Shown in pieces: positions 1-11,418 of a DNA stretch of 64,000 bases. The notes beneath the pieces are model-generated. The model was given only the letters and a program-made list of their open reading frames with translations. It did not search any database and was not told where the DNA came from. The first letter of the stretch is position 1. Every line of letters starts with the position of its first letter. The stretch is from Prochlorococcus sp. AG-363-C02 (GTDB lineage Bacteria > Cyanobacteriota > Cyanobacteriia > PCC-6307 > Cyanobiaceae), in assembly GCA_003278345.1 (NCBI GenBank), contig QCFH01000001.1, positions 1-64,000 on the forward strand. Direction: 5' to 3'. The position numbers and the translations under genes are program-made.

Positions 1-844
1 GCATGCCATTTTTACGACACCAATTAGCTAAACCTGTATTTGCAGTAAAACCACCAGTAATGTAGTCATGCATGATGATAGGCATATCAAGCTCTTTAGC
101 GAACTCGGCACGCTCATACATCTCTTCAGGAGTAGTAGCTGTACAGTTAAGGTAATGTCCCTTAACTTCACCAGTTTCCTGTTGAGCAAGCTTTACCGCT
201 TCTGCAACAAACTCAAAACGCTCTCTCCAACGCTGGAAGGGTTGTGAGTTGATATTCTCATCATCTTTGGTTAGGTCTAATCCACCACGAAGGCATTCAT
301 AAACAACACGTCCGTAGTTTTTACCAGAAAGACCAAGCTTAGGCTTAATGGTACAACCAAGAAGAGGACGACCATACTTATTTAAGCGGTCACGCTCTAC
401 AACAATTCCATTAGGAGGGCCACCACAAGTCTTAATGAAGGCCATTGGAAAACGGATGTCTTCTAAACGCAAGTGGCGTAAAGCTTTAAATCCAAAAACA
501 TTACCGACCAATGAAGTCAGAACGTTAGTAATTGAACCTTCTTCAAAGAGATCTAATGGGTATGCAATAAATGCATAAAAAGATTCTTTATCTCCTGGAA
601 CATCTTCGATTCGATAGCAACGACCCTTATAAAATTCAAGGTCAGTTAACAATTCGGACCAAACCGTTGACCAGGTACCTGTTGATGATTCAGCAGCCAC
701 AGCAGCAGCAACTTCCTCTCTTGGAACACCTTCTTGGCCTGTGCATTTAAAGCAAGCCAAAAGGTCTGTATCTAGTGGGACATAGTCGGGAGTCCAGTAG
801 GTGTCTCTGTACTCCTTAACCCCAGCGTCATACTTCTTACTCAT
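1..844 (-). CDS. cbbL: RuBisCO large subunit, form IA (partial, 3' end off window)
   Basis: Translating the minus strand from the ATG at 844 gives the first 281 residues of the RuBisCO large chain, which carboxylates ribulose-1,5-bisphosphate inside the carboxysome. The protein begins [20 protein letters not shown]. The active-site lysine stretch TIKPKLGLS and the carbamylated-lysine region [10 protein letters not shown] are both intact. A strong ribosome binding site (AGGAGTT) lies just upstream of the ATG. The start is 68 nt after the csoS1 stop, so the two genes are very likely cotranscribed, as in other alpha-carboxysome operons. The C-terminal half, cbbS and csoS2 would lie beyond base 1. 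Confidence 0.98.
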   Translation of the reverse strand, partial: MSKKYDAGVKEYRDTYWTPDYVPLDTDLLACFKCTGQEGVPREEVAAAVAAESSTGTWSTVWSELLTDLEFYKGRCYRIEDVPGDKESFYAFIAYPLDLFEEGSITNVLTSLVGNVFGFKALRHLRLEDIRFPMAFIKTCGGPPNGIVVERDRLNKYGRPLLGCTIKPKLGLSGKNYGRVVYECLRGGLDLTKDDENINSQPFQRWRERFEFVAEAVKLAQQETGEVKGHYLNCTATTPEEMYERAEFAKELDMPIIMHDYITGGFTANTGLANWCRKNGM

Positions 845-912
845 GGGATAACTCCTTTAGGTCGATGTAGGTATTTGAAATCGCGCTTTAATTAAAAAGA
901 GCGCATTAGACT

Positions 913-1224
913 TCAGTCCTTCTGACCAAGGAAGTTGCCATTGCCCAATGCAGGCTCAACTTCTCTATGAGGACGAGCAATTATATGAGCAGCAACAAGT
1001 CCGTCACCAACGCGTTCACAAGCGTCAGCTCCAGCACGAACTGCAGCATTAACTGCACCAGTTTCTCCACGAACTAAAACTGTTACATAACCGCCACCAA
1101 CAAATTCACGACCTATAAGGCGCACTTCAGCAGCCTTAGTCATTGCGTCAGCAGCTTCAATAGCTGGTACAAGGCCGCGTGTCTCGATCATGCCGAGTGC
1201 GATGCCCATAGTTTCGTTAGCCAT
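913..1224 (-). CDS. csoS1: Alpha-carboxysome major shell protein CsoS1 (BMC domain)
   Basis: This 103-residue single BMC-domain protein forms the hexameric tiles of the carboxysome facets. It begins MANETMGIALGMIETRGLVP and carries the conserved GGGYVTVLVRGETGAV and AHIIARPHREVEPAL segments, at the usual length for CsoS1. It is the first gene of the minus-strand unit leading into cbbL. The start ATG at 1224 has only a short purine stretch (AAGG) nearby as a possible ribosome site. The upstream 350-base gap should carry the carboxysome operon promoter, and one copy of a 15-base direct repeat sits within its leader. Confidence 0.97.
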   Translation of the reverse strand: MANETMGIALGMIETRGLVPAIEAADAMTKAAEVRLIGREFVGGGYVTVLVRGETGAVNAAVRAGADACERVGDGLVAAHIIARPHREVEPALGNGNFLGQKD

Positions 1225-1243
1225 ATGCCTTGCGAAAAATAAA

Positions 1244-1258
1244 GGAATGGAATGTTCA
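1244..1258 (+). repeat. 15-base direct repeat, copy 1 (csoS1 leader)
   Basis: GGAATGGAATGTTCA occurs here, starting about 20 bases upstream of the csoS1 start codon, and again at 1479-1493 in the same orientation. Within each copy GGAAT is itself repeated (GGAATGGAAT). A regulator site or a leftover of a local duplication are both possible. Confidence 0.6.
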
Positions 1259-1478
1259 ACAAGGACAATGACGTCTCAAATACTAATAAGTCAAGAGGAA
1301 TTCACTAAAAACTCGATCACCTTATTTGTACTCATAGATAAGCTAAGCTTATGACCATTGCGACAACTGATATGACAAGCTTGTGGGAAAACAGTTAGGG
1401 GGCCAAAACAATCCTACATTTAGTCAGAATAAATTGGTTATCTTATTTTTCGAGGCAGGATCCTAAGGCTTTGCTGAT

Positions 1479-1493
1479 GGAATGGAATGTTCA
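1479..1493 (+). repeat. 15-base direct repeat, copy 2 (upstream of rdgB)
   Basis: This is the second exact copy of GGAATGGAATGTTCA, 235 bases from the first. It lies about 85 bases upstream of the rdgB start codon and about 255 bases upstream of csoS1. Confidence 0.6.
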
Positions 1494-1578
1494 CCCAACC
1501 CTGTCTCTTTAAAATTTTGATTGATCAGTTACTCTATAAAACAATTTAGCTAAGTCTCTAGCGTGAGACTTTTAAACC

Positions 1579-2163
1579 TTGAACAAACCACTACTAACTA
1601 TTGCTAGTGGAAATCCCAAAAAAGTCGCTGAGATTGAAGCGATGCTCGGGCCTCTCCCTATTGAACTTCATCAAAAACCCAAGGGGTTAGACATAGAAGA
1701 AACTGGATCAACTTATTTAGAAAATGCCTTATTAAAGGCCTCATATATAGCAAAAATTACTAATACTTGGACTATTGCTGACGATTCTGGTCTAGAAGTT
1801 GATGCACTAGATGGTGCACCAGGAATTTACTCCGCTCGTTTTGCAGAGACAAACGAAGAAAAGATCAAGAAAATACTTCAAAAATTAGAAGGCAATCCAT
1901 ACCGCAGCGCTAGGTTTTGCAGCGTTATGGTTTTATGTAACCCCAATGCTGAGCATATTCATGATGCGGAAGGGATATGCTGGGGAGAGCTTTTGAAGAA
2001 GCCGGCATATCCTAAAGGAGAATTTGAATCCATATTTTGGGTAAGAGAAGCAAATTGCACTTATGGAGAACTTACTGCACAACAATTGATCAAGTTGGGA
2101 AGTAGAGGAAAAGCTGCTAGATCTTTAGCTCCCAGATTTCTAAAAGAACTAGGTTTTAATTAA
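1579..2163 (+). CDS. rdgB: dITP/XTP pyrophosphatase (Ham1/RdgB family)
   Basis: The protein (194 aa) hydrolyses non-canonical purine triphosphates such as dITP and XTP to monophosphates, keeping them out of DNA and RNA. The family N-terminus LLTIASGNPKKVAEIEAML, the ADDSGLEVDALDGAPGIYSARFA signature and the late GSRGKAARSLAPRFLKEL region are all visible, and the length is typical. The frame opens at a TTG; no in-frame ATG precedes the conserved core. It lies between csoS1 and csoS1D but on the opposite strand. A Ham1 gene beside the cso genes is a known arrangement in marine picocyanobacteria, though no carboxysome role is established. Confidence 0.95.
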   Translation: MNKPLLTIASGNPKKVAEIEAMLGPLPIELHQKPKGLDIEETGSTYLENALLKASYIAKITNTWTIADDSGLEVDALDGAPGIYSARFAETNEEKIKKILQKLEGNPYRSARFCSVMVLCNPNAEHIHDAEGICWGELLKKPAYPKGEFESIFWVREANCTYGELTAQQLIKLGSRGKAARSLAPRFLKELGFN

Positions 2164-2174
2164 ATTTAAAAAAA

Positions 2175-2945
2175 TTATTGACGATTAATTTGATCAATAG
2201 CCCTCATTGCAGCTGCTGCTGCCTCTTCAACATCTCCTTCTTTACCAGCAAGGGTTAACCGTCCAAAAGCACCTACACCTTTAACATCAACAACGGTAAT
2301 ATTAGATGCTTTTTCGGCTTCATTTGCTGCCATTAATACATATCCAGCTGGTTCTGTTTCCAGAATAAACATACTCATACCAGATTGAATCATTGAACCC
2401 CTACGGTTTTGGCGATTAATTAAAACTGCATGATCAGGAGTAATTGCTCTGATCACTTCAGTCCAACTGACCTGGGGCTTAGTACGCCTACTTACGCTAC
2501 TCCCAATTGCATCTAGTACGACATCTCCAGAATGAAGAACTGTACTTTGATCTCGATGATAAAGGGCCAAAGATCCAAACGCCCTCTCAACCACCATCTG
2601 ACCAAGTCTTACATTACTCGCTTTCAATGCAATATCTGTAACTCTATGCACCGCCATCCCTGGTGAAACTTCCATCCAGAGACAAGCATCTCCAGGGATA
2701 GGAAGAAACCCCTGACTAACTGTTCCCATGTAGGCAGCCAGCTGGGGTTGTAGTGAATCTAAAAATACGTAACTTCGTAATTCAATTTGTTGAACATGAC
2801 TGGCCTGGCGAGAAACAAGTGATTTTTCTGAATCAGTTGTAATTACACAGCTCGCTCCAGCCTGAGGAGCAACCTCAGAACCTGTTACAAGCGAACTCCC
2901 CGAGAGACGTCGCTCACCATTATTAAAACTAGTGAGACCTTTCAT
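2175..2945 (-). CDS. csoS1D: Carboxysome shell pseudohexamer CsoS1D (tandem BMC)
   Basis: The protein is 256 aa, matching CsoS1D, a tandem-BMC shell protein whose trimers form gated pores thought to pass larger metabolites. About 50 polar residues precede the first BMC-like repeat (roughly 55-150). A second BMC repeat follows (about 155-255), ending in [28 protein letters not shown]. It is transcribed leftward, convergent with rdgB with only 11 bases between the stops. It is outside the csoS1-cbbL unit, so it must have its own promoter in 2946-3042. Confidence 0.93.
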   Translation of the reverse strand: MKGLTSFNNGERRLSGSSLVTGSEVAPQAGASCVITTDSEKSLVSRQASHVQQIELRSYVFLDSLQPQLAAYMGTVSQGFLPIPGDACLWMEVSPGMAVHRVTDIALKASNVRLGQMVVERAFGSLALYHRDQSTVLHSGDVVLDAIGSSVSRRTKPQVSWTEVIRAITPDHAVLINRQNRRGSMIQSGMSMFILETEPAGYVLMAANEAEKASNITVVDVKGVGAFGRLTLAGKEGDVEEAAAAAMRAIDQINRQ

Positions 2946-3042
2946 GTGGGGGATACTACTTGAAAGATTGTCTTTTTAGCTAATAAAAACTCTTGCAAGT
3001 TAAATTTGAACCGATATCTTCAAAGAAATACAGCAAGAAAAG

Positions 3043-3414
3043 ATGTCTGTTTCCCAAAAAAGAGATCACGACTCTGAAGCGATACCAAGCGATTTAAACC
3101 CACAGCAAGCTCTTGGCTTGGTAGGACTTCGAATGATGCAAAAAATATCTAAAGATGGAACTTCAAGGTTAAGATTAGTTGAAGAGAGTGAAGGGAAATA
3201 TGATCTTGCTGCTCTAAGGCAACGCCTCGAATTAGTTGCCTTAGCAATAGAAACTGGCGCACCTTTAAGTACAAGTGAGGCAACATATCTACTAGGAGCC
3301 CGCCCCGGTTCATCAAAAACAACCCGAGGCGGTTTGACAGCTCAAAGAATAAGCAGGAACGTTTGGAAAATTTATCGAAGCGAAGAGAAACAGTCCTCTT
3401 ACTGGAGAAATTAA
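3043..3414 (+). CDS. Conserved picocyanobacterial hypothetical protein upstream of chlN
   Basis: A 123-residue soluble protein with no signal peptide or membrane segment. I do not recognise a named family. The middle (about 45-95) looks helical, with a pattern like YDLAALRQRLELVALAIETGAPLSTSEATYLLGARPGS, reminiscent of small DNA- or protein-binding helical folds. The tail is basic (SRNVWKIYRSEEKQSSYWRN). It lies 155 bases upstream of chlN in the same orientation. Its position between carboxysome and chlorophyll genes gives no firm clue to function. Confidence 0.75.
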   Translation: MSVSQKRDHDSEAIPSDLNPQQALGLVGLRMMQKISKDGTSRLRLVEESEGKYDLAALRQRLELVALAIETGAPLSTSEATYLLGARPGSSKTTRGGLTAQRISRNVWKIYRSEEKQSSYWRN

Positions 3415-3554
3415 ACAGTTATTTTTATTCCCTATACAAATCAGGGGAAAGATTCATGGATACTAAATAAAAAACAACAATATATATATTGAATTCCGAA
3501 TTTTTTTAATTGAATAATTGCATTTTTCTTGTAAAAGATGCAACTTAAAGATAG

Positions 3555-4826
<1,272 letters not shown>

Positions 4827-4829
4827 ATT

Positions 4830-6425
4830 ATGGAATTAACACTTTGGACATATGAAGGACCACCTCATATAGGAGCAATGAGGATCGCCTCTTCGATGAA
4901 AGGGCTTCATTATGTCTTACATGCACCTCAAGGGGATACATATGCAGATCTTCTATTCACGATGATTGAGAGAAGAGGATCTAGACCTCCTGTTACTTAT
5001 ACAACTTTTCAAGCAAGAGACCTTGGGGGAGATACTGCTGAACTAGTTAAAGGTCATATTAGTGAGGCCGTAGAACGCTTTAAACCTGAAGCTCTTCTTG
5101 TTGGAGAAAGCTGTACTGCAGAATTAATTCAAGATCAACCAGGATCTCTAGCTAAGGGAATGGGATTAAATATTCCTATTGTCAGCTTAGAACTCCCTGC
5201 ATACAGCAAAAAAGAAAACTGGGGAGCTGCGGAGACTTTTTATCAATTAATTCGAGGACTCCTAAAAGAAACTTCCCAGGATACTTCTCGCAAACCTCTT
5301 CGATCTTGGAAAGAAGAAGGTCGAAGACCAAGGGTAAATTTACTAGGTCCATCCTTATTGGGATTCAGATGCAGAGATGACGTATTAGAAATACAAAAAA
5401 TTCTTGGGGAGAATGGAATTGATGTAAATGTAATAGCTCCTTTAGGCGCAACTCCTAATGATTTAAAAAGACTTCCAAACGCAGATGCGAATGTTTGCCT
5501 TTATCCCGAGATTGCAGAATCAGCATGTATCTGGATTGAACGCAATTTCAACATTCCATTTACGCAAACAGTACCTATAGGCGTAAGAGCAACGAAGGAT
5601 TTTCTTAAAGAGCTTTATTCTTTATTAGGAATGGAAATATCCAGCTCTATTAATGAGAACGACAAATCTAAGCTGCCATGGTATTCAAAATCTGTAGATT
5701 CCAACTATCTAACTGGAAAAAGAGTCTTCATTTTTGGTGACGGCACTCATGTAATAGCTGCTGCAAGGATTGCAAATGAAGAACTAGGATTTGAAGTAGT
5801 AGGTATAGGAACTTACAGCCGGGAAATGGCTAGGAAAGTTAGAGCAACCGCGAAAGATTTGGGATTAGAAGCTTTAATTACAAATGATTATTTGGAAGTT
5901 GAAGAAGCTATTAAGGAGTCAGCTCCAGAGCTAGTGCTTGGAACACAAATGGAAAGACATAGCGCTAAAAGGCTAGGCATACCTTGCACAGTAATAAGTA
6001 CACCGATGCACGTTCAAGACGTTCCGGCTAGATACAGTCCTCAGATGGGATGGGAAGGCGCAAATGTTATTTTCGATGATTGGGTTCATCCTCTAATGAT
6101 GGGCCTAGAGGAACATTTAATAGGCATGTTTAAACATGACTTTGAATTTACAGATGATGGTCATCAAAGTCATTTAGGCCATCTAGGAGGCAAAACAGAT
6201 AACTCTGAAGACCATGAACAAGGATTTAATGCAAAACAAATAGAACCATCAGAATCTGAAAGTGGTCTGATTTGGACTTCAGAAGGCGAAACGGAATTAG
6301 CAAAAATTCCATTTTTTGTTAGAGGGAAAGTTAGAAGAAATACTGAAAAATATGCAAGACAAGCTGGATGTAGACAAATTGATGGAGAAACTTTATTGGA
6401 CGCAAAGGCTTATTTTAGTGCGTAA
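4830..6425 (+). CDS. chlB: Light-independent protochlorophyllide reductase subunit B
   Basis: ChlB (531 aa) is the second subunit of the NB catalytic component of DPOR. The N-terminus [20 protein letters not shown] is typical and is followed by [12 protein letters not shown], which contains the aspartate that replaces one cysteine as cluster ligand in this family. [15 protein letters not shown] follows. The small C-terminal helical domain (about 480-525, [18 protein letters not shown]) is present. A variable hydrophilic linker (about 440-475) precedes it. It is tightly coupled to chlN. Confidence 0.97.
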   Translation: MELTLWTYEGPPHIGAMRIASSMKGLHYVLHAPQGDTYADLLFTMIERRGSRPPVTYTTFQARDLGGDTAELVKGHISEAVERFKPEALLVGESCTAELIQDQPGSLAKGMGLNIPIVSLELPAYSKKENWGAAETFYQLIRGLLKETSQDTSRKPLRSWKEEGRRPRVNLLGPSLLGFRCRDDVLEIQKILGENGIDVNVIAPLGATPNDLKRLPNADANVCLYPEIAESACIWIERNFNIPFTQTVPIGVRATKDFLKELYSLLGMEISSSINENDKSKLPWYSKSVDSNYLTGKRVFIFGDGTHVIAAARIANEELGFEVVGIGTYSREMARKVRATAKDLGLEALITNDYLEVEEAIKESAPELVLGTQMERHSAKRLGIPCTVISTPMHVQDVPARYSPQMGWEGANVIFDDWVHPLMMGLEEHLIGMFKHDFEFTDDGHQSHLGHLGGKTDNSEDHEQGFNAKQIEPSESESGLIWTSEGETELAKIPFFVRGKVRRNTEKYARQAGCRQIDGETLLDAKAYFSA

Positions 6426-7499
<1,074 letters not shown>

Positions 7500-7513
7500 A
7501 AATTAATTTTTCT

Positions 7514-8530
7514 CTACTTTGACTTCTCAATAAGTTTCGTCGTTAAATCCCAAACACCCTTGGCAGTTTCAGGGTCTGTAATCCTAGTAGATAGTTGTTG
7601 AGAAAATTGCTCACGATTCTTCTTTTGACGATTACCCCAACTCCAATGGACGCCTGATCTTCCGAATTCAGGGAAAGAAACCACTTGAGCAACTCTTTTA
7701 CCAGCTAAAGTTTCACTAACAAATCCACCTGTTATAAAACGCTGGAATAAAGGGAATAGCCATTGAAAAATCTTAGGAGTATTTCTAAATAACTTTGTTT
7801 TTGCAACGCATCCAGGATAAAGAGAACTGAATACTATAGAAGAGTCTTTGAATCTTCTATGAAGCTCTTGAATAGTTATCATGTTACAGAGCTTGCTGTC
7901 TTTATATGCCTTGCCAGGCTTAAAGCGTTTCCCATTCGCCATACAGATTGGTTTAGAAAACCCCTTCTTAAACCCTAATAAATCTCCTAAATCAGCTGGT
8001 GCAGGAATAGGAATCTTTCCTCCAAGTTCCTCGTAATTAGCTGTAACTGTTCCAAGCATAACTAATCTTGATGGTTCCACTCCCCAAGATCTACCTTTCC
8101 AAACAGGACGTTTTGAATTACTAAGATTTTCCAAAAGAAGTTGTATCAAGAGAAAATGTCCAAAATGATTTGTAGCCATTGAAAGCTCATAACCTTGAGG
8201 CGACCATTTTGGCCTTACCAGACGCGGCATATAGACAGCAGCATTGCAAACTAAAGCATCTAAAGGTTCTTCCAAGGATTGCAATAGTTTTTCAACTGAA
8301 ACACGAACACTATCTAAATCAGAAAGATCCATATGTATATGTTGGAGTTGATTAGGACTCCTAATAGGCAATCCCAACTGCAAGGCTGCCTCCTCAGCTC
8401 TTAAAGGGGATCTATTAGCTGTGATAACTTTCCAGCCAAGATCTATCAAAGCCTTGGTTGCATACAAGCCAACTCCAGAAGTGGTTCCAGTTATAAGGAC
8501 AGTACCTGGGGCTGATTGAAATGAAGACAT
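7514..8530 (-). CDS. por: Light-dependent protochlorophyllide oxidoreductase
   Basis: POR (338 aa) is the short-chain dehydrogenase relative that reduces protochlorophyllide with NADPH upon light absorption. The nucleotide loop [14 protein letters not shown], the [10 protein letters not shown] region and the catalytic tyrosine/lysine in [10 protein letters not shown] are visible. The length fits. Its presence beside chlNBL gives the cell both light-driven and light-independent routes to chlorophyllide. Some annotations call this gene pcr. Confidence 0.97.
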   Translation of the reverse strand: MSSFQSAPGTVLITGTTSGVGLYATKALIDLGWKVITANRSPLRAEEAALQLGLPIRSPNQLQHIHMDLSDLDSVRVSVEKLLQSLEEPLDALVCNAAVYMPRLVRPKWSPQGYELSMATNHFGHFLLIQLLLENLSNSKRPVWKGRSWGVEPSRLVMLGTVTANYEELGGKIPIPAPADLGDLLGFKKGFSKPICMANGKRFKPGKAYKDSKLCNMITIQELHRRFKDSSIVFSSLYPGCVAKTKLFRNTPKIFQWLFPLFQRFITGGFVSETLAGKRVAQVVSFPEFGRSGVHWSWGNRQKKNREQFSQQLSTRITDPETAKGVWDLTTKLIEKSK

Positions 8531-8602
8531 TCCTAATCTTTTGATTATTAATTAGTCAACTATGTATACCTTCAAAATAAAAGAAACTTTATTATTTAGT
8601 TT

Positions 8603-9013
8603 TTAACGCCAAATTATTCTTCTACTTTTCGGTAAAATCAATTGATCTTGTTCTTCCAACAAGCGCTGTTTACCCCCTATAGAGAAAAGACTATCAAACC
8701 TTGAATTTAATCTTTTCAATTTCGCAGATTCAATCTTAAGAACTGAAGCAATCTCATTGTTTCGGCTAATTCTTTGGTGTGAAGCAAGACCTAATTTCAA
8801 TGAACTGGCTAAAGCAATAACAAGTAGTCCGGTTTTTACAAATAAATAAATTAAATTGCAAGTAAGTTCTCTCTTTTCTTCTTGCAACTGCAACCTTGAA
8901 GCCAATGTTGCAGCATCAACTCTTTGAGAAGATCTCCTATGCAGATTACTATTTCTGTTTTTTCTGCTTTTTAAAGGAATATTCTCCTTTGGCTGAACCA
9001 GTGGTTGTGCCAA
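8603..9013 (-). CDS. Small single-pass membrane protein with coiled-coil (FtsL/FtsB-like topology)
   Basis: A 136-residue protein of unknown function. A basic, polar N-terminus (about 1-45) is followed by one hydrophobic segment (NLIYLFVKTGLLVIALASSL, about 53-72), then a helical, probably coiled-coil stretch with LKRLNSRFD, and a basic tail PKSRRIIWR. This order resembles the small divisome proteins FtsL/FtsB, but I see no diagnostic motif, so that is only a topological analogy. It is 65 bases downstream of psaM on the same strand and may be cotranscribed with it. Confidence 0.7.
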   Translation of the reverse strand: MAQPLVQPKENIPLKSRKNRNSNLHRRSSQRVDAATLASRLQLQEEKRELTCNLIYLFVKTGLLVIALASSLKLGLASHQRISRNNEIASVLKIESAKLKRLNSRFDSLFSIGGKQRLLEEQDQLILPKSRRIIWR

Positions 9014-9078
9014 AAAACTAAATACTATTTACTTGCTTTTAACGCAAAGGATTAATTAATGCCAGTATTGAAAGGTAT

Positions 9079-9183
9079 TCAAGCTCTACCAAGGCTAATT
9101 CCCAATCTCAAGGCTAAAATCCCAGCATGCATAACCACCACTAAACAAAGGCCAGCAAGATCAATAGTGGTTGAGGTCTCCAT
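9079..9183 (-). CDS. psaM: Photosystem I reaction centre subunit XII
   Basis: This 34-residue gene is too short for most ORF finders, and an overlapping plus-strand frame at 9059-9262 masks it. Reading the minus strand from the ATG at 9183 gives a protein beginning [11 protein letters not shown], continuing through one hydrophobic helix ([10 protein letters not shown]) and ending [11 protein letters not shown], then TGA at 9079-9081. That is the PsaM pattern: a single-helix PSI subunit at the monomer interface that helps stabilise trimers. The 140-base gap on its 5' side should hold its promoter. Confidence 0.93.
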   Translation of the reverse strand: METSTTIDLAGLCLVVVMHAGILALRLGISLGRA

Positions 9184-9324
9184 GAAAAATATTAGAACTT
9201 CTACTATTCTCAGCTTAAATTGTCAAAAATGGGGATATTTGCAAAACCCTGTCATGGATTAATGCACTTCGAAATAAATTCCAACATCAATTTCAAAGAA
9301 AAAACCTTAATTGGAGCTTAATAA

Positions 9325-10113
9325 ATGGATCATAAAAAATACTTTGCTTCAGAAGAAAATAAAAAGAAGAAAAAAGGTCAAATATTCAGATCGCCTCCAT
9401 TACAAGGATTAAGTCAGATGGCATGTGATGTTGTGATGCTTGAAAAAATTGAAACCGAGCCCGATACTTCAATGGCAATTCGTTTTTACAAGTGGGATGG
9501 AGCTTGGCTCTCGATTGGGCATAACCAAAGAGAATTACCTCAACACTGGATAGCTTTAGCAAGAAAGAAAAAACTTAGAATCGTTCGCAGACCAACTGGT
9601 GGAAGTTCTGTTCTTCACTCAGGAGGTCTAACTTATTCACTTGCATGGAATTCACCTCCAAAGAAAAAACATCTTGCGTATATAGAAACAACAAAATGGC
9701 TAATAGATTGCTTTAAGGACTTAGGCATAAAATTAAGGCTTGGAAATCAATCCTCTACATTTCCATCTGGGAACTGCTTTAACACTTCAACTATTGCTGA
9801 TTTAGTTGACAACGATGGTACTAAACGCATAGGAAGTGCTCAGTTTTGGAGAAAAGGAAATTTACTTCAACATGGTGAAATACTTTTAGCTCCACCTAAA
9901 AAACTTTGGGTAGAATTGTTCAAGCAAAACCCTCCTTCGCAATTTTCAACAAATATTTCAAGTGAAAAGTTAGAACATTTATTATCTCGCCAGGTCGTTC
10001 GACATTGGCCACAATTAAATTGGGGTCATAAGGATTTTACATCTAATGAGTTGCAAAAAATTCTGACCACTTCAAAGAATTACTTAGTCAATTTATCTAA
10101 TTCAGATTTTTGA
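9325..10113 (+). CDS. Lipoate/octanoate-protein ligase family protein (LplA/LipM-like)
   Basis: A 262-residue member of the biotin/lipoate A/B protein ligase family, which attaches lipoyl or octanoyl groups to lysines of 2-oxoacid dehydrogenase and GcvH domains. RRPTGGSSVLHSGGLTYSL (about 93-111) is the family substrate loop. A lysine in TKRIGSAQ corresponds to the conserved catalytic lysine, and SGNCFNTST places a cysteine where LipM-type octanoyltransferases have one. Whether it is a ligase or an octanoyltransferase cannot be settled here. The N-terminus is unusually lysine-rich. Its 3' end overlaps the opposing M50-like gene by 34 bases. Confidence 0.82.
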   Translation: MDHKKYFASEENKKKKKGQIFRSPPLQGLSQMACDVVMLEKIETEPDTSMAIRFYKWDGAWLSIGHNQRELPQHWIALARKKKLRIVRRPTGGSSVLHSGGLTYSLAWNSPPKKKHLAYIETTKWLIDCFKDLGIKLRLGNQSSTFPSGNCFNTSTIADLVDNDGTKRIGSAQFWRKGNLLQHGEILLAPPKKLWVELFKQNPPSQFSTNISSEKLEHLLSRQVVRHWPQLNWGHKDFTSNELQKILTTSKNYLVNLSNSDF

Positions 10114-11363
10114 ATCAAACCAGAATTAATCATCCCATAAACAATTTTTGGTAAGGAAATGCCTAACGGATAAGAATTACTTTTTCTTGCTAAATCGATA
10201 AAAGTTTTTGGCAGAATAATTCCAAGTTTCTTCAACGCTTCCTCTCCTAAATCAGCCTTATCAATAGTTCCTGAAGGCAACCCAGCACTATTTATTACTA
10301 AAAGTCTTCCTTCTTTTATCTTTTCTAATTTCAATACCGCATGCCAAATTGGTTTATTATCTATAATAGAAGGCAAGTCTTCAAGAGGCTTTTTATAACT
10401 TGCCATAGAATAATTATCCCAGTATTTGGCTGGAATTTCTTTTAAGTTCTCATCTGTTATATAACCCACCCATCTTCCAGAATTAGATAAAAGTACCCAT
10501 TCTGAAGAATATTTATCCTCTGAAGAGGATATATTAAGTTCACTAAGCAACCTTAATGATTTGTTTTCATCAAGAACTCTAAAATTCCTTTTTGCAACAT
10601 CTTTTATAAATACTTTTGATAAAGTGTCTTGCAAAGCAATTGTTTGCTCTTGAGATTTATAAGATGTCAAACCAAACCAACTCATAACTATCAATAACAC
10701 TCCATTAAAACCACCAGAAGTAAAAATAATTAAACCTCCAATAAAAAGAGCAAAGAAAGATAAATAACGTCCAATTTTATTTGCAGAAATATGACCTTTT
10801 CTCTGATCATTAGTAAAGTACCATACTAAAGATTTAACTATTACGCCTCCATTCAAAGGAAGTATGGGTAATAAGTTGAAAAATCCTAAAATCAAATTAA
10901 TTCTTCCTATCTGACGAAATAGATAAAAAGTCATAGTATCTAAATCAGATAAGATATAAATAAATGAAAAGCATATAATGGCTATACAAAAGCTTAATAA
11001 TGGACCAGAAATTGCTATTCTAAAATTAGATATAGGGTTAGAACATTGATCATCAATTTTAGCCAAGCCACTCAACAAAAAAAGTTTAATATAATTGACT
11101 TCAACCCCTTCACTAAAGGCCATAAAATAACGACCCAACTCACAAAGAAGTACTGAAAAGAACAAAAGGGAGGATGTCAAAATACCAACGCACCAGCTCT
11201 GCCAAGTGGGTAATTGCTCTCCAAATTCTCTGGCATATTGACCTTGTGAGGACAACGAAAAAAGGATTAATATTAGCCACCAACTTGGATGAACCTTAAA
11301 AGGAATTCCTTTTATTTTGAACAACCCAAAATCCTCCAAACTTATCCTCCTAAATAGCTGCAA
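10080..11363 (-). CDS. Site-2 protease (M50) homologue with CBS-like region, catalytic motifs lost
   Basis: The 427-residue protein has the architecture of cyanobacterial SpoIVFB-type intramembrane metalloproteases: several membrane helices in residues 20-235, then a soluble CBS-like region (about 245-390). The zinc motif HELGH reads CELGR in LLCELGRYFMA, losing both metal-binding histidines. The second motif NxxPxxPLDGG reads NLLPILPLNGG, with the aspartate changed to asparagine. The frame is otherwise open and full length. I infer a catalytically dead rhomboid/S2P-style pseudoprotease that may bind or regulate membrane proteins. It overlaps the lipoate-ligase gene convergently. Confidence 0.85.
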   Translation of the reverse strand: MQLFRRISLEDFGLFKIKGIPFKVHPSWWLILILFSLSSQGQYAREFGEQLPTWQSWCVGILTSSLLFFSVLLCELGRYFMAFSEGVEVNYIKLFLLSGLAKIDDQCSNPISNFRIAISGPLLSFCIAIICFSFIYILSDLDTMTFYLFRQIGRINLILGFFNLLPILPLNGGVIVKSLVWYFTNDQRKGHISANKIGRYLSFFALFIGGLIIFTSGGFNGVLLIVMSWFGLTSYKSQEQTIALQDTLSKVFIKDVAKRNFRVLDENKSLRLLSELNISSSEDKYSSEWVLLSNSGRWVGYITDENLKEIPAKYWDNYSMASYKKPLEDLPSIIDNKPIWHAVLKLEKIKEGRLLVINSAGLPSGTIDKADLGEEALKKLGIILPKTFIDLARKSNSYPLGISLPKIVYGMINSGLIQKSELDKLTK

Positions 11364-11418
11364 AAATGAAGAAAATCTTTTCTAATCCTATAAAGGGAAT
11401 AGATCATTGAGTTTAATT

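Larger units (their letters stand above)
1225..1578. promoter_or_regulatory. Intergenic region with divergent promoters for csoS1-cbbL and rdgB
   Basis: This 354-base gap separates the leftward carboxysome operon from the rightward rdgB gene, so it should contain the promoter of one of the most highly expressed operons in the cell. I see no ORF, tRNA or clear terminator in it. The only distinct structure I found is an exact 15-base direct repeat, GGAATGGAATGTTCA, at 1244-1258 and 1479-1493. The promoter assignment is inferred from gene orientation; I did not identify convincing -10/-35 boxes. Confidence 0.5.

Noticed and set aside
348-578. 76-aa plus-strand frame inside cbbL
   Set aside because: It is a shadow of the cbbL coding sequence on the other strand.
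9059-9262. 67-aa plus-strand frame
   Set aside because: It is the complement of psaM and its leader; the product has no recognisable features.
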